Assembly: GCA_040880405.1 (NCBI GenBank)
Contig: JBBDIM010000210.1
Location: 1-58,761, forward strand
DNA length: 58,761 nucleotides
Source of the DNA: JBBDIM01 sp040880405
GTDB taxonomy: Bacteria; Planctomycetota; Planctomycetia; Pirellulales; Pirellulaceae
Direction of reading: 5' to 3'
Position numbers and translations under genes: made by a program. Positions 25,689 to 35,128 of this stretch are shown here, in pieces (the stretch's first letter is position 1; every line of letters begins with the position of its first letter). The notes below the pieces were generated by a model. That model was not told the DNA's origin and did no database searches. It worked only from the letters and a program-made list of their open reading frames with translations.

Positions 25689-28382
25689 ATGGGAGGGGAA
25701 AGGACCCTCGCCGCCGCCATGCCCCAGCCGTTTCGCCATCCCGCCCTAGCGTCCCTGCTCTGCGTGTTGGTCCCGGTGGTTGTGCTCTTTGGTCCGGGGC
25801 TCTTCCAGGGGCAAGGTTTTGTGTTTCGCGACGCGGCCCATTTCTACTATCCGCTGTTTCAAGAGGTGCAGCGGCAATGGACCCTGGGCGAAGTTCCGCT
25901 TTGGAATCCGCTGGACGGAATCGGGATGCCGCTCGCCGCGGATGCCACCGCGAGCGTTTTCTACCCCGGGAAACTTTTGCTCTGCCTGCCGTTGGACTAT
26001 GGTCTGCTGTTTGTTCTCTATGTGGTGGCACACTTTGGCTTGGCCTATGCCGCCACCCTCGCCACGGCGAGGGCTTGGGGGCTTTCGTGGGCAGCAAGCT
26101 GTTTGGCCGCGGTCAGCTATACGTTTGGCGGCGCGGTCCTGGGATATCACAGCAATATTGTGTTCTTGGTCGGTGCCGCCTGGTTGCCCTTAGCGCTGCT
26201 GATGGCCGACCGGGTAATCGTCCGGCCGACGCTCCGCAACGTTATCGGATTAGCCGTTTGCTTGGCGATGATGGTGCTCGGCGGAGACGCCCAACTCGCC
26301 TACCATGTGCCGCTGATCGCGCTGCCCCGGTTGCTGATGATGCGGCCCCGCGAAACTTCAGCGGAGAATGCCCAGGTACCGCGCAACTGGCGGTGTCTGT
26401 TCCCTGCCTTGGGTTTCGCGGCGGCGATTTTGCTCGCGATCGGCCTTTCCGCGATCCAGGTGCTGCCCACGGCGGCGTGGTCGCAGCGATCGTCCCGCCA
26501 TGTCCGTGAGGCCCCGCGCAATATCTACGAGGCGGCCAGCGACTGGAGCACCGCCACCGAGCCGGTCTCCCTGAACATCCTCGCCGGCAATCCGGCAACT
26601 GGCACGCACGAGCGACAAAGTTACGATTTCAGCATCGGGATATGGCGGTGGCCGGAGATCTGGTGGCCCAACTTCAGTGGGCGGATGTACCCGGAAAACC
26701 ATCGGTGGGCCAGCGCCATCCCGGGGGAAGGCCGGGTTTGGTTCGCGTCACTCTACCTCGGCAGCTTGCCGTTCCTGTTGGCTTGTCTGGCCTGGAGCCC
26801 GCGGAGTGTCGATCCGCGGGTTCGTTGGCTCTCATGGCTCGTACCTCTGGGAATGCTTGCGGCGCTGGGGTGGTATGGCATCGGTTGGATCATCCACGAA
26901 ATCGGCTACGCCACCGGTTGGTTCGATGCGGAACAGTGGGGCGTGGGGCAACCGCTGGGCGGACTTTATTGGCTCTTGAACATGGTGGCCCCTGGGTATG
27001 TGACGTTTCGCTATCCGGCCAAGTGGTGGATTGTGGCAAGTTTGGCCGTGGCCCTGTTGGCCGGGTATGGCTGGGATCGCCAAGTGGCACGCGGTTTTCA
27101 GGCGTTCAAGTTCGCCCTCCTCGTTTTCGCGATCCTCAGTGGAATCGTCGGTTTGGTGGTGCTGCTTGGCTCCAGTAGCCTGGCCCAAAGGTTACCGGAA
27201 ACGCCGCCGGATGGCCTGTTCGGGCCGCTCGATGCGAAGCGGGGCCTGCAAATCGCCGGGTGGGGCATCCTCCAGACGACGCTGGTTCTGGGCTTGGCAG
27301 GCGCGGCAATCGTGGCATGGCGACACTGCCCCGAACGCTTGGCGTGGGCAATCGTGGCGCTGGTGACGGTCGATTTGCTGGTGGCAAATCACCACTTAGT
27401 GCAGTACGCGCCCCGCTCGACGTGGACCGCACCCAGCCTCGCCACGCAGTTGCCCAGGGGCGAAGAAGAAGCAGAGCCGCCGAGCGTGTATCGTCGCCGC
27501 TACGAGACCTATTACCCGAGCGACTTTGCCCGCACCTCCTCGCCCAATCGTCAACGAGAAGCGGCGGCGCTCGATCGGTGGGGCCTGTTTCCGCGGTACC
27601 ATTTGTTGGATCAGGTGAGGATCCTTCATCCGGTCATGGGCATCGCCCCGGCCGACTACGACCAACTGCTGCACGTCGCGAGCGACACGCAAACGCTGCC
27701 CCAATTGTTAGAACTGCTGGGGGCGCAGTATGTGGTCCAGCCCGCCGAGAAACCGATCCCCCGCGACTTTCGGCAATTGGCCATTTGGAAAAAAGGGGAT
27801 CGTGAAGTCGCCCTTTGGCAAACCGCAGAGTCGCGGCCGCCCGCTTGGTTTGTCGAAAATGCCGTTCAAATCCAGCCGCCAGGTACCCGTACGCGAGCGG
27901 ACTTAGCGGCCATCACCCGACAGGTGTGGTTTGCGGAAAATTCGCGACCACGCGGCTGGGCCGACGTGGTGGTGTTGGAAGCTGTTTCGGAAGAACCCCT
28001 TCCAGAGCCCCATCCTGGGGAAAATGGCAACTCAATGGCGGAAGTTCACCTTCACCGCCCAACGCCAAGCCGGATGGAGATCACGGTCGACAGCCCCCGG
28101 CCTGGGTACTTGGTAATCCGCGAGTACTTCGACTCCGGTTGGCGCGCGACGGTTCGCTCGTTAGACGATGATTCGGTCTCAGTCACTAAGCCGCAGCGGG
28201 CCAATCGCGTCATGCAAGCGATTCCCTTAGCGGCAGGCAAATATCAGGTTTCACTCGCCTATCGCCCATCGGAGCTGTACTGGGGCACCGCGATCTCCGG
28301 CCTGGCCTGGTTGGGAATCCTACTGCTCGTTAGCGGCGAATTTTGGTGGCGGGTTAAATCTGGAAATTCAGCTCCTCGGTAA
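25689..28382 (+). CDS. YfhO-like polytopic membrane protein
   Basis: An 897-residue membrane protein. The N-terminal half holds about ten hydrophobic helices with YfhO-type features: FVFRDAAHFYYPLFQEVQRQ, EVPLWNPLDGIGMPLAADAT, SYTFGGAVLGYHSNIVFLVG. The last 350 residues are a soluble extracytoplasmic domain plus one final helix (AISGLAWLGILLLVSGEFWW). Family members resemble GT-C glycosyltransferases working with lipid-linked sugars; activity here is inferred. ATG 25689 and ATG 25719 are both possible starts. The 3' end overlaps the convergent cysE gene by 29 bases. Confidence 0.8.
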   Translation: MGGERTLAAAMPQPFRHPALASLLCVLVPVVVLFGPGLFQGQGFVFRDAAHFYYPLFQEVQRQWTLGEVPLWNPLDGIGMPLAADATASVFYPGKLLLCLPLDYGLLFVLYVVAHFGLAYAATLATARAWGLSWAASCLAAVSYTFGGAVLGYHSNIVFLVGAAWLPLALLMADRVIVRPTLRNVIGLAVCLAMMVLGGDAQLAYHVPLIALPRLLMMRPRETSAENAQVPRNWRCLFPALGFAAAILLAIGLSAIQVLPTAAWSQRSSRHVREAPRNIYEAASDWSTATEPVSLNILAGNPATGTHERQSYDFSIGIWRWPEIWWPNFSGRMYPENHRWASAIPGEGRVWFASLYLGSLPFLLACLAWSPRSVDPRVRWLSWLVPLGMLAALGWYGIGWIIHEIGYATGWFDAEQWGVGQPLGGLYWLLNMVAPGYVTFRYPAKWWIVASLAVALLAGYGWDRQVARGFQAFKFALLVFAILSGIVGLVVLLGSSSLAQRLPETPPDGLFGPLDAKRGLQIAGWGILQTTLVLGLAGAAIVAWRHCPERLAWAIVALVTVDLLVANHHLVQYAPRSTWTAPSLATQLPRGEEEAEPPSVYRRRYETYYPSDFARTSSPNRQREAAALDRWGLFPRYHLLDQVRILHPVMGIAPADYDQLLHVASDTQTLPQLLELLGAQYVVQPAEKPIPRDFRQLAIWKKGDREVALWQTAESRPPAWFVENAVQIQPPGTRTRADLAAITRQVWFAENSRPRGWADVVVLEAVSEEPLPEPHPGENGNSMAEVHLHRPTPSRMEITVDSPRPGYLVIREYFDSGWRATVRSLDDDSVSVTKPQRANRVMQAIPLAAGKYQVSLAYRPSELYWGTAISGLAWLGILLLVSGEFWWRVKSGNSAPR

Positions 28383-29349
28383 ACTCTTCCGGGGGCATCG
28401 CCGAGCGCAGGCGGAGTTTCGGCTTTTCCAGCACCACGGTGGTGTGAGGATCGATCGACTTGGTGAGCCAGACGCTCGAACCGACTACGCTGTGATGACC
28501 CACCGTGGTCCGGCCACCCAGGACCGTGGCGTTGGCGTAAATCACCACATGATCCTCGATCGTGGGATGGCGTTTGGCGTCGCGAACCAGGTTCCCTTGC
28601 TCATCGGTATCAAACGAAACCGCACCCAGCGTCACTCCCTGATACACCTTCACATGGTCGCCGATTCGGCAGGTCTGGCCGACGACCACACCGGTTCCGT
28701 GATCGATGAAAAAGTACTTCCCGATCGTCGCGCCAGGGTGGATATCGATCCCGGTCTCTTTGTGGACCCATTCGGCCATCATGCGGGGAATGAACGGCAC
28801 GCCAATGCGGTACAGCGTATTGGCCAGGCGGTGGACGGTAATTGCCTCCAGCCCCGGGTAGCAGAAGATCACCTCGTCCAGATTCTGGCAGGCGGGGTCG
28901 CCGTCGTAGGCGGCCTGAACATCGGTCGCCAGCAAGTGCCGCAGTTGCGGAATGCGGTTCAGAAACTCGATCGCCATCGCCTGACCCTTCGCCTCGAAGT
29001 CGGTCTCTTCGCGGGGATCGCACGCTTCCCGCTCGCGGCGGACGCGTTCTTCATGCCGCAGGGCCCGCGCGATTTGGGTCGTTAGTTTGTCGTGCAGGCC
29101 ATCGATCAAATCACCCACATGGTAGGTGATATTGCCCATGTGCAGCCCTTCGCGCCGGGCATAGCCAGGGTACAAGACCTCGCGGAGGTCCTGAATGATC
29201 GAGATCACCACGTCGTAGCGGGGGAGCGGGCAGTGCCCCAGGTGATTGATCGAATCGGTTTGGTTGTAGGTCTCGACGATTCGTTCAGTTAACGAGGGTA
29301 GATCTTCTTTGAGACGAGCATCGGATGCCATGAGAGTTTTTCCAGACAT
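28354..29349 (-). CDS. cysE: Serine O-acetyltransferase (EpsC-type)
   Basis: Makes O-acetylserine from serine and acetyl-CoA, the acceptor for sulfide in cysteine synthesis. The 331-residue protein has an N-terminal helical domain and a left-handed beta-helix with hexapeptide repeats: TGIDIHPGATIGKYFFIDHG, TGVVVGQTCRIGDHVKVYQG, VTLGAVSF and IEDHVVIYANATVLGGRTTV. The catalytic histidine pair is in FIDHGTG and MAEWVHKETGIDIHP. ATG 29349 has GGA 6 bases upstream; ATG 29331 is also possible. The long N-terminal domain is the EpsC form. It complements cysI at 7183-8901. Confidence 0.92.
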   Translation of the reverse strand: MSGKTLMASDARLKEDLPSLTERIVETYNQTDSINHLGHCPLPRYDVVISIIQDLREVLYPGYARREGLHMGNITYHVGDLIDGLHDKLTTQIARALRHEERVRREREACDPREETDFEAKGQAMAIEFLNRIPQLRHLLATDVQAAYDGDPACQNLDEVIFCYPGLEAITVHRLANTLYRIGVPFIPRMMAEWVHKETGIDIHPGATIGKYFFIDHGTGVVVGQTCRIGDHVKVYQGVTLGAVSFDTDEQGNLVRDAKRHPTIEDHVVIYANATVLGGRTTVGHHSVVGSSVWLTKSIDPHTTVVLEKPKLRLRSAMPPEEFTEELNFQI

Positions 29350-29711
29350 GTTTGTTCCAACCCGGCGAAAGTGTGCCAGACGTGGAAGACCAAAAAGAAG
29401 GGCCCGGCGGCAAGGGAATCTCGTCCCTCGCAAGCGCCACCAAAATCCAACGGCTGCGTCGATTAGCGACAACAACAACAGCGATGGCGAATTGGTGGGG
29501 TGGTCTGGCTCATGGGCGTCTGCGTAAAGTTTGCCGATTTCATAAAAGCTTCCGCCCTTATCATACGGTTGGATGCCTCGCGGGACAAAGGGTGACAAAA
29601 TTCGTACCGCGGGAATAACTGCTTCGGGCCTCTTATCCCCTTTATTCGTCGTTCTAGCCCGAAAAGTCCAATCCGTTTGCCTGTTTGCAAGACTCCCCGT
29701 TCAACGTCTCC
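29350..29711. other. Gene-free stretch upstream of cysE
   Basis: No convincing gene on either strand. It presumably holds the cysE promoter (leftward); I could not pick out a clear -35/-10 pair. It borders the family B repeat at 29712. Confidence 0.45.
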
Positions 29712-29811
29712 GTAGCCACGCTTGCAAAAGCGTGGGGGAACTGCTCAACCGCTGCGCCCCAGGGGCAAACTCAACCCGCCTAGTCCCCACGGTCTGCGCG
29801 ACCGTGGCTAC
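29712..29811. repeat. Family B 100-bp double-hairpin element, copy 1, with extra half copy
   Basis: Exactly 100 bases between GTAGCCACG (29712-29720) and its complement CGTGGCTAC at the right end. Two hairpins sit inside: CACGCTT/AAGCGTG on the left and CCACGGTC/GACCGTGG on the right. A further left-end-like hairpin, GTAGCCACGGTTGCGAGAAG, follows at 29828. About 88% identical to copy 2 at 44922-45021. Confidence 0.85.
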
Positions 29812-29874
29812 GTAGAAATCCGCGAGTGTAGCCACGGTTGCGAGAAGCGTGGGAGAGGTGTTTACCCGATTGGC

Positions 29875-31974
29875 TCACACCAGTTCCTCTTCCTGGACGT
29901 CGGCATGGTCCAGGACCCGCTGCCGCACGTTGCCTGGGACACCGGCGTAGTGACTAAAGTGGGCCGTGTAGCTTCCTTCCCCACCGGTCAGGCTCGATAA
30001 GGTCCGGGCGTAATCCGCAATCTCGGCCAAGGGAGCCAAGCAGCGGACCGTTTGCATGTCGGCGGAGGCGTCCATCGTCCCCAGGACCTGGCCACGCCGA
30101 GTCGCCATGTCGCTGTAGATATCGCCGATGCTCGCTTGCGGCACCGTCACCTCCATTTCCACCAGCGGCTCCATCAAGGTGGGGCTTGCCTTCTTAAAGA
30201 CATCTCGCAGTCCGGCCGAGGCCGCGATTTTGAAGGCCGTTTCGGAGCTGTCGACTGGGTGATGCTTGCCAAAGTGGACTTCCACGCAAATGTCCTGAAT
30301 CGCGTACCCGGCGATCACCCCCTTGTGCAGCCGCTCTAAAAAGCCCTTTTCGATCGCCGGCATGAAGTTCCCGGGGATCGCGCCACCCACCACCGAGTCG
30401 ACCCACAGGAAGTTGTACTTCTCGTGATAATGCTGATGCTTGAGGTGCGGGAATCGATCCTTGGTTAAAAATTCCTCCGGATCGGTCCCTTGCGGGAACG
30501 GATAGAGCCGGATGTGGACCTCGGCGAACTGTCCCCGGCCCCCCGATTGTTTCCGGTGCCGGTAGCTCCCAGCGGCCTGGGATAAAATGGTCTCGCGATA
30601 GGGAACCTTCGGGGCATAAGTCTCCAGCAGCACATGATCTCGCCGCGCCAACCGTTCACGAACCAGGGAAACGTGCAGTTCGCTCATGCCACGGAGGACC
30701 AGCTCGTGCGTCTCCTCGTCGTGATCGACGCGGACCGTGGGGTCCTCGGCGATCACTTTGTGCAGGGCGACGCCCAGCTTGGTTTCGTCGTCACGGCTTT
30801 TGGGGCGGATCGCCACTCCGTACATCGGTTCGGGGAACTCAATCCGGGGTAGGTTGATCTCTCCCTCGTTCATGCCGGTTTGCAGTTCCTCGACTTTGGC
30901 CACCGCCACGATATCCCCTGGCCCGGCCTGGTCGATCGGTTGGAACTGATTCGCCTGCACGTCCAGCAGTTGGCCAATCTTGAGCCCTTTGCGGCCATTG
31001 CCCAGCGGCAGAACCATATCCTTGCGGAGCGTGCCGTTGAAGACGCGGATATAGCTCAGCTTCTGGACGTACGGATCAATCCGCGTTTGAAAGACCTGGG
31101 CCGCCAAGGGGCCATCGGGGTCGCCGGAAATTTCGAACTCGCTTCCATCGGCGGCGGTAGCGTGCCGGTGGATGAGCGAAGGGGGAACCGAGCAAGTCGC
31201 CAATGAGTCCAAAAATTCAGAAACGCCGATTCCCTTTTTCAGCGAACAGCAAACCACCGGAATCACACTGCCATTGGCGACCGCATTCGGCAGAAGCTCC
31301 GCGATTTCAGCCGCGGTGGGAACCTCCCCTTCGAAGTAGCGTTCCATCCACTCTTCGTCCGATTCGATCGCCGCTTCAACCAGCGGTTCCTTATAGATCT
31401 GCGGATCGATCACCGCCCCGGTGGTATCGGCCGCGTCGTCGAACAGGCTAATTACCCGGGTCAATTCTCCATCCACTACCACCGGGAAATTGATCGGAAT
31501 GCACTGGGAGCCGAACGTTTCCCGTATGGAATCCATCAGGGCCGGGAAGTCGATGTTCTCCGAGTCGAGCTTGTTGACCAGGATCATCCGTCCCAGACCG
31601 GCCTTTTCCGCCTCTTGAAACACCCGCCGGGTATTCACCGCGATCCCGGCGTGGGCGTCGATCACGATTACGGCGGTGTCTGCCCCGCGCATCGCCGAGA
31701 TCGTTTGGCCGATGAAGTCGGGATAGCCGGGGGCGTCGATGCAGTTGAACCGCAAGTCGCCATGGTGGAAGTGGGCCAAAGAAGATTCAATCGAGCAGTG
31801 ATGCGATTTTTCCTCCGGCTCGAAATCGCAAAAACTCGTGCCGTCGTCCACACTGTGGTGGCCATCCACCTCGTGGGTCAGTTCGAGAATGCGGTCGAGC
31901 AGGCTCGTTTTGCCGGTCGAGCCATGACCGCAAAGTACAATATCGCGAACGGTTTCCTTGAGCATTGTCGCCAT
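29875..31974 (-). CDS. EF-G-2-like translational GTPase
   Basis: A 699-residue five-domain GTPase of the elongation factor G-like branch. The P-loop is CGHGSTGKTSLLDRI, switch II is DAPGYPDFIG, and NKxD is ILVNKLDSENIDF. In canonical EF-G switch II reads DTPGHVDF with a catalytic histidine; the Tyr here is typical of the EF-G-2 paralogs, whose role is unclear. Domains III-V are present (MSELHVSLVRERLARRDHVL, KQSGGRGQFAEVHIRLYPF, EVTVPQASIGDIYSDMATRR). ATG 31974 has AGGAG 8 bases upstream; a TTG at 32124 in the same frame gives an unlikely 50-residue addition. It probably acts on ribosomes, by inference. Confidence 0.9.
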   Translation of the reverse strand: MATMLKETVRDIVLCGHGSTGKTSLLDRILELTHEVDGHHSVDDGTSFCDFEPEEKSHHCSIESSLAHFHHGDLRFNCIDAPGYPDFIGQTISAMRGADTAVIVIDAHAGIAVNTRRVFQEAEKAGLGRMILVNKLDSENIDFPALMDSIRETFGSQCIPINFPVVVDGELTRVISLFDDAADTTGAVIDPQIYKEPLVEAAIESDEEWMERYFEGEVPTAAEIAELLPNAVANGSVIPVVCCSLKKGIGVSEFLDSLATCSVPPSLIHRHATAADGSEFEISGDPDGPLAAQVFQTRIDPYVQKLSYIRVFNGTLRKDMVLPLGNGRKGLKIGQLLDVQANQFQPIDQAGPGDIVAVAKVEELQTGMNEGEINLPRIEFPEPMYGVAIRPKSRDDETKLGVALHKVIAEDPTVRVDHDEETHELVLRGMSELHVSLVRERLARRDHVLLETYAPKVPYRETILSQAAGSYRHRKQSGGRGQFAEVHIRLYPFPQGTDPEEFLTKDRFPHLKHQHYHEKYNFLWVDSVVGGAIPGNFMPAIEKGFLERLHKGVIAGYAIQDICVEVHFGKHHPVDSSETAFKIAASAGLRDVFKKASPTLMEPLVEMEVTVPQASIGDIYSDMATRRGQVLGTMDASADMQTVRCLAPLAEIADYARTLSSLTGGEGSYTAHFSHYAGVPGNVRQRVLDHADVQEEELV

Positions 31975-32167
31975 AACACGAGCTCCTGTGCATGAGGGGG
32001 GAAGAGATCGAACACCCACGCCATTTGGCGGGGGTGGTGCCTCGACTCTGATAACTTGCCAGGTGTTTATGTCGTAACTTTTCGGCCCCGCGAAAAACGC
32101 GTGGCCGCCAAGGTGTCGGCTCAAGTGTTGCTAGCGAAAAGTTGGTTGTTGGTCCTTCGTCGATATT

Positions 32168-32196
32168 AAAAAAGGCGAGGTGAAAATCACCTCGCC
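32168..32196 (-). terminator. Rho-independent terminator after hisA
   Basis: On the minus strand GGCGAGGTGA pairs perfectly with TCACCTCGCC (10 pairs, 3-base loop; 32174-32196), followed by six T. It begins 14 bases past the hisA stop codon. Confidence 0.9.
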
Positions 32197-32209
32197 CCGA
32201 TAGTTTGTT

Positions 32210-32944
32210 TTACACGACTCGCGTCTCCGGCGGCGTGGCCGCCTCGACCGCATCTTTCACCGTCATTCGGCCCTCATATAGTGTCTTGCCAATGATGCAG
32301 CCATCCAGCCCCTCCTCGGCCAATTGCCGCACATCGTCGACCGTGGTGACTCCGCCTGAGGCGATGACCGGCATGTCGACGCTCTGTTTCATCTCTCCCA
32401 TGGCCTTGACGTTGGGACCGGAAAGCATGCCATCGGTGGCGATATCGGTATAGATTAACGCGGAGATCGGGAGGCCCGCAAACTGCCGAGCCAAATCAAT
32501 CGCGGAAGTATCGCTCGTTTCGAGCCAGCCGTCGGTCGCGACGAATCCATCGCGAGCATCAATCCCCAAGGCCAACCGCCCCGGATACCGCTGGCACATC
32601 GCTTTGAACCACTCCGGTTCACGGAGGGCCTTGGTCCCCACGACCAAGCGGGCCAAACCGAGTTCCAACAGAGAAACAATCGTCACCTCGTCCCGAATTC
32701 CACCCCCGACTTCACAGGGGATATCGACCGCTTTGACGATCGCTTGGATTGCGGCTCGATTCTTCAGGCTCCCATCCTTGGCCCCGTCCAGATCGACTAG
32801 ATGGAGGCAGGCGGCACCTTCATCGAACCACCGCCGGGCCATTTCGGCCGGGTCGTCGCCGTAGACCGTCTCTCGATCGTAGTCACCCTGTTCCAGGCGG
32901 ACACACTTTCCGCCCAACAGGTCGATGGCTGGCCAAATTTGCAT
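32210..32944 (-). CDS. hisA: Phosphoribosylformimino-5-aminoimidazole carboxamide ribotide isomerase
   Basis: HisA opens the ribose of ProFAR in histidine synthesis. The 244-residue TIM barrel starts MQIWPAIDLLGGKCVRLEQG with the catalytic Asp8-type residue in PAIDL, and has CEVGGGIRDEVTIVSLLELG, LALGIDARDGFVATDGW and the second catalytic Asp in YTDIATDGMLSGPN, followed by VIASGGVTTVDDVRQL. ATG 32944 is used; a longer in-frame extension to 33007 is not family-like. hisH lies upstream on the same strand, separated by about 300 bases of repeat, and a strong terminator closes the unit. Confidence 0.95.
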   Translation of the reverse strand: MQIWPAIDLLGGKCVRLEQGDYDRETVYGDDPAEMARRWFDEGAACLHLVDLDGAKDGSLKNRAAIQAIVKAVDIPCEVGGGIRDEVTIVSLLELGLARLVVGTKALREPEWFKAMCQRYPGRLALGIDARDGFVATDGWLETSDTSAIDLARQFAGLPISALIYTDIATDGMLSGPNVKAMGEMKQSVDMPVIASGGVTTVDDVRQLAEEGLDGCIIGKTLYEGRMTVKDAVEAATPPETRVV

Positions 32945-33067
32945 AACTTCGCTGGTTCCTTTTCGGCATGGACAGCGAGCCGGAAGCCGACCCGCACTAT
33001 GGCACATTCGCCCCCAAGGGGCAACTATTTTTTCGCTAAAATCGCTCTCATTGCCCCGGAGACCGAT

Positions 33068-33247
33068 TTAGCCACAGAGGGCACAGAGTTCACAGAGAGA
33101 TTTGCTTGTAAATGCCTACATCAATCGCGACTTACCACAAATCCATAGTATGAATTCACTTCGATCCGAGCTTGGAAGCGTGTGCATATTAACCATTGAT
33201 CAACAGCTCACCCCTTCCTCTCTGTGACCTCGGTGTGCTCTGTGGCT
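33068..33247. repeat. Family C inverted-repeat element (CACAGAG type), copy 1
   Basis: Left arm from 33068 contains GCCACAGAGGGCACAGAG; the right arm, ending at about 33247, contains its approximate complement ending CTCTGTGGC. About 120 bases without coding potential lie between. The right arm touches the hisH stop codon at 33247-33249. It fills most of the hisH-hisA gap. Confidence 0.8.
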
Positions 33248-33879
33248 CAAATTGGATTCTCTTTCGTGCCGTACGCCAGCCGGGCAAAGTTCTCTAGCAG
33301 GCGGAGCCCGTTTTGCTGGCTTTTTTCCGGGTGGAACTGGGTCGCGAACAGATTATCTCGCCAGACACTCGCGCAGAACGCGCCGCCGTAATCCGCCTCA
33401 ATCGCGACCATGTCGCGGTCCTCCGGAACGACATAGTACGAGTGGACAAAATAGAAGTAGGCACCCTCTTCCAGCCCTTCAAAGATCGGCGGGCGCTTCA
33501 CGAAATGGGCCTGATTCCAGCCCATATGCGGCACTTTGTACTCCGGCGGAAGCTCGAACCGGACCACCTTGCCGGGAATCACCCCGAGCCCTTCGTACTC
33601 CCCACCTTCGTAACCAACATCGAACAGCAGTTGCAGCCCAAGGCAAACACCCAGAAAGGGCTTCCCGGCGGCGATATGCTCGCGGATCGGCTCGACCAGT
33701 TCGCGCCGCTTCAGCTCGGCGATGGCGTCGCGGAAAGCCCCCACACCTGGCAGAACCAAATGGTCCGCCTGGGCGATCTCGCGGGGATCGGAGGCGATCT
33801 CCGCCGCATGCCCTACCTTTTCAAACCCCTTTTGGACACTCCGCAGGTTGCCCATCTGGTAGTCAACAATCGTGATCAT
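33247..33879 (-). CDS. hisH: Imidazole glycerol phosphate synthase, glutaminase subunit
   Basis: HisH hydrolyses glutamine and passes ammonia to HisF to make IGP and AICAR. The 210-residue class I amidotransferase has the nucleophile elbow GKPFLGVCLGLQLLFDVGYE (Cys in GVCLG), and the catalytic His and Glu in FATQFHPEKSQQNGLRLLEN. The N-terminus MITIVDYQMGNLRSVQKGFE is typical. hisF is not in the window. The longer upstream open frame to 34335 runs through a repeat and is not coding. Confidence 0.95.
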   Translation of the reverse strand: MITIVDYQMGNLRSVQKGFEKVGHAAEIASDPREIAQADHLVLPGVGAFRDAIAELKRRELVEPIREHIAAGKPFLGVCLGLQLLFDVGYEGGEYEGLGVIPGKVVRFELPPEYKVPHMGWNQAHFVKRPPIFEGLEEGAYFYFVHSYYVVPEDRDMVAIEADYGGAFCASVWRDNLFATQFHPEKSQQNGLRLLENFARLAYGTKENPI

Positions 33880-34149
33880 CCCGCGATACTTTTTAGCTGC
33901 CGCCCCGGAAATAAATAAATTCGGGCCGATAACCACCGGGCACCGAATCGATGATTCGCATCCAAAAATGAGACGCCCAAACCTCTCCAGATGTTCACCG
34001 GAGGTGCGGCGTGCTACGTTTCGATTGTAATTCGAGCACGGGAAAATTGTTAGCGGGGAGGTGGGGGATGGCGTGTGAGTAGAGATCGGTCGCCACCGCG
34101 TTACAGGCCAACGCCGTATCCATTTTCCTACCGCGAACTTCGCCTCCCT

Positions 34150-34307
34150 GTGGTAGGGTGGGTGAAGCCCGATAGGGCGGAACCCACCAAGGGGACGCGG
34201 GCGGAATTGCCAGCCCGCTTGGCGATGTTTTTCTGAACCCAAGGCAAGTTGCCAATGCAAACTGGGCTGGCGACGGTGGGTTCCGAGGACTCCACCCACC
34301 CTACCAC
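34150..34307. repeat. Family H inverted-repeat element (GGTAGGGTGGGTG type)
   Basis: GTGGTAGGGTGGGTG at 34150-34164 is matched perfectly by its complement at 34293-34307. A second, inner pair is GGAACCCACC (34179-34188) and GGTGGGTTCC (34275-34284). It lies between hisH and the OmpA gene. Similar GGTAGGGTGGGTT palindromes are known from several bacterial phyla. Confidence 0.8.
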
Positions 34308-34324
34308 TACCGCAAAGATGACGT

Positions 34325-35128
34325 TTACATCCCACCGTCCGGATAGATCACCAGGTCAATTCGCCGATTCCGCTGCTGGCCCGACTGGGTGGCGTTCGAG
34401 ACGATCGGCCGGTTCGCGCCATGTCCCACGACCGAGAGCCGCGAGGGATCGATGCGGTAGCGACCGGCTAACTGATCGACGATCGCCTGGGCCATGCTGG
34501 CCGAGAGCTGATGGTGCGAGTTGTAAGGCGGGCTGACCGGTTGGTTGTCGGTGTGCCCTTCAATCCCGATTTTGTTTCCCGGAAATTGCCGACCGATGTA
34601 GCTGGTTACCTGCGAGAGCAGGGCTTCGGAGTTGGGCTGCAGGGAATTGCTTCCTGGGGCGAAGAGGTTGTCCGCCGGGATCTCGATCCGGATCACATCC
34701 CCATCTTGCCGGGCAAACACCCCCGGGATATCCAATTGCGACAGATCGGCGGAGATGCTGTTATTGGGCTTGATCGCGGCTCCACCTCGGTAGGTGGTGG
34801 AGGCCGTCATCGTCTGAACTTTTTTCTCCGCTTCGGAAATCCGTTTTTGCGATTGAGCCAGTTGTGTGCCGCTATCAGACAACTGTTTCTTGAGCAGCGA
34901 GACCTCTTCCTGCAAGATCTTCGACTGCTGCTCCGCCTGAGCCAACTGGGTGTGCAGATCGCGGTTGTTCACGTCCAGGCCGGTGGCCCGACGTTGGAAT
35001 TCGGCGATTTGAGCCTGCTGCTGTTGCTGCCACTCGGCCTGTTGCTGGCGCCATGCCGTATTTTGCTGACAGCCGCTCAGGGCGACGACGCATAGCGACA
35101 GGACAAAGCTGAGCCGGTAAAAATCCAT
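34325..35128 (-). CDS. OmpA-family peptidoglycan-binding lipoprotein with coiled coil
   Basis: A 267-residue envelope protein. Residues 1-20 are a lipoprotein signal (LSLCVVALSGCQQNTAW, lipobox Cys). About 100 residues of Gln-rich coiled coil follow (QAEWQQQQQAQIAEFQRRAT, ILQEEVSLLKKQLSDSG). The C-terminal OmpA/MotB domain has NKIGIEGHTDNQPVSPPYN, the core SASMAQAIVDQL, and RLSVVGHGANRPIVSNAT ending with QRNRRIDLVIYP; the Asp and Arg that bind diaminopimelate are in GHTDN and RRIDLV. ATG 35128 is chosen because the lipoprotein signal starts there. Confidence 0.9.
   Translation of the reverse strand: MDFYRLSFVLSLCVVALSGCQQNTAWRQQQAEWQQQQQAQIAEFQRRATGLDVNNRDLHTQLAQAEQQSKILQEEVSLLKKQLSDSGTQLAQSQKRISEAEKKVQTMTASTTYRGGAAIKPNNSISADLSQLDIPGVFARQDGDVIRIEIPADNLFAPGSNSLQPNSEALLSQVTSYIGRQFPGNKIGIEGHTDNQPVSPPYNSHHQLSASMAQAIVDQLAGRYRIDPSRLSVVGHGANRPIVSNATQSGQQRNRRIDLVIYPDGGM

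Noticed and set aside
33880..34335. 152-codon extension of hisH
   Set aside because: It reads through the GGTAGGGTGGGTG repeat and has no amidotransferase sequence before MITIVDYQMGN.
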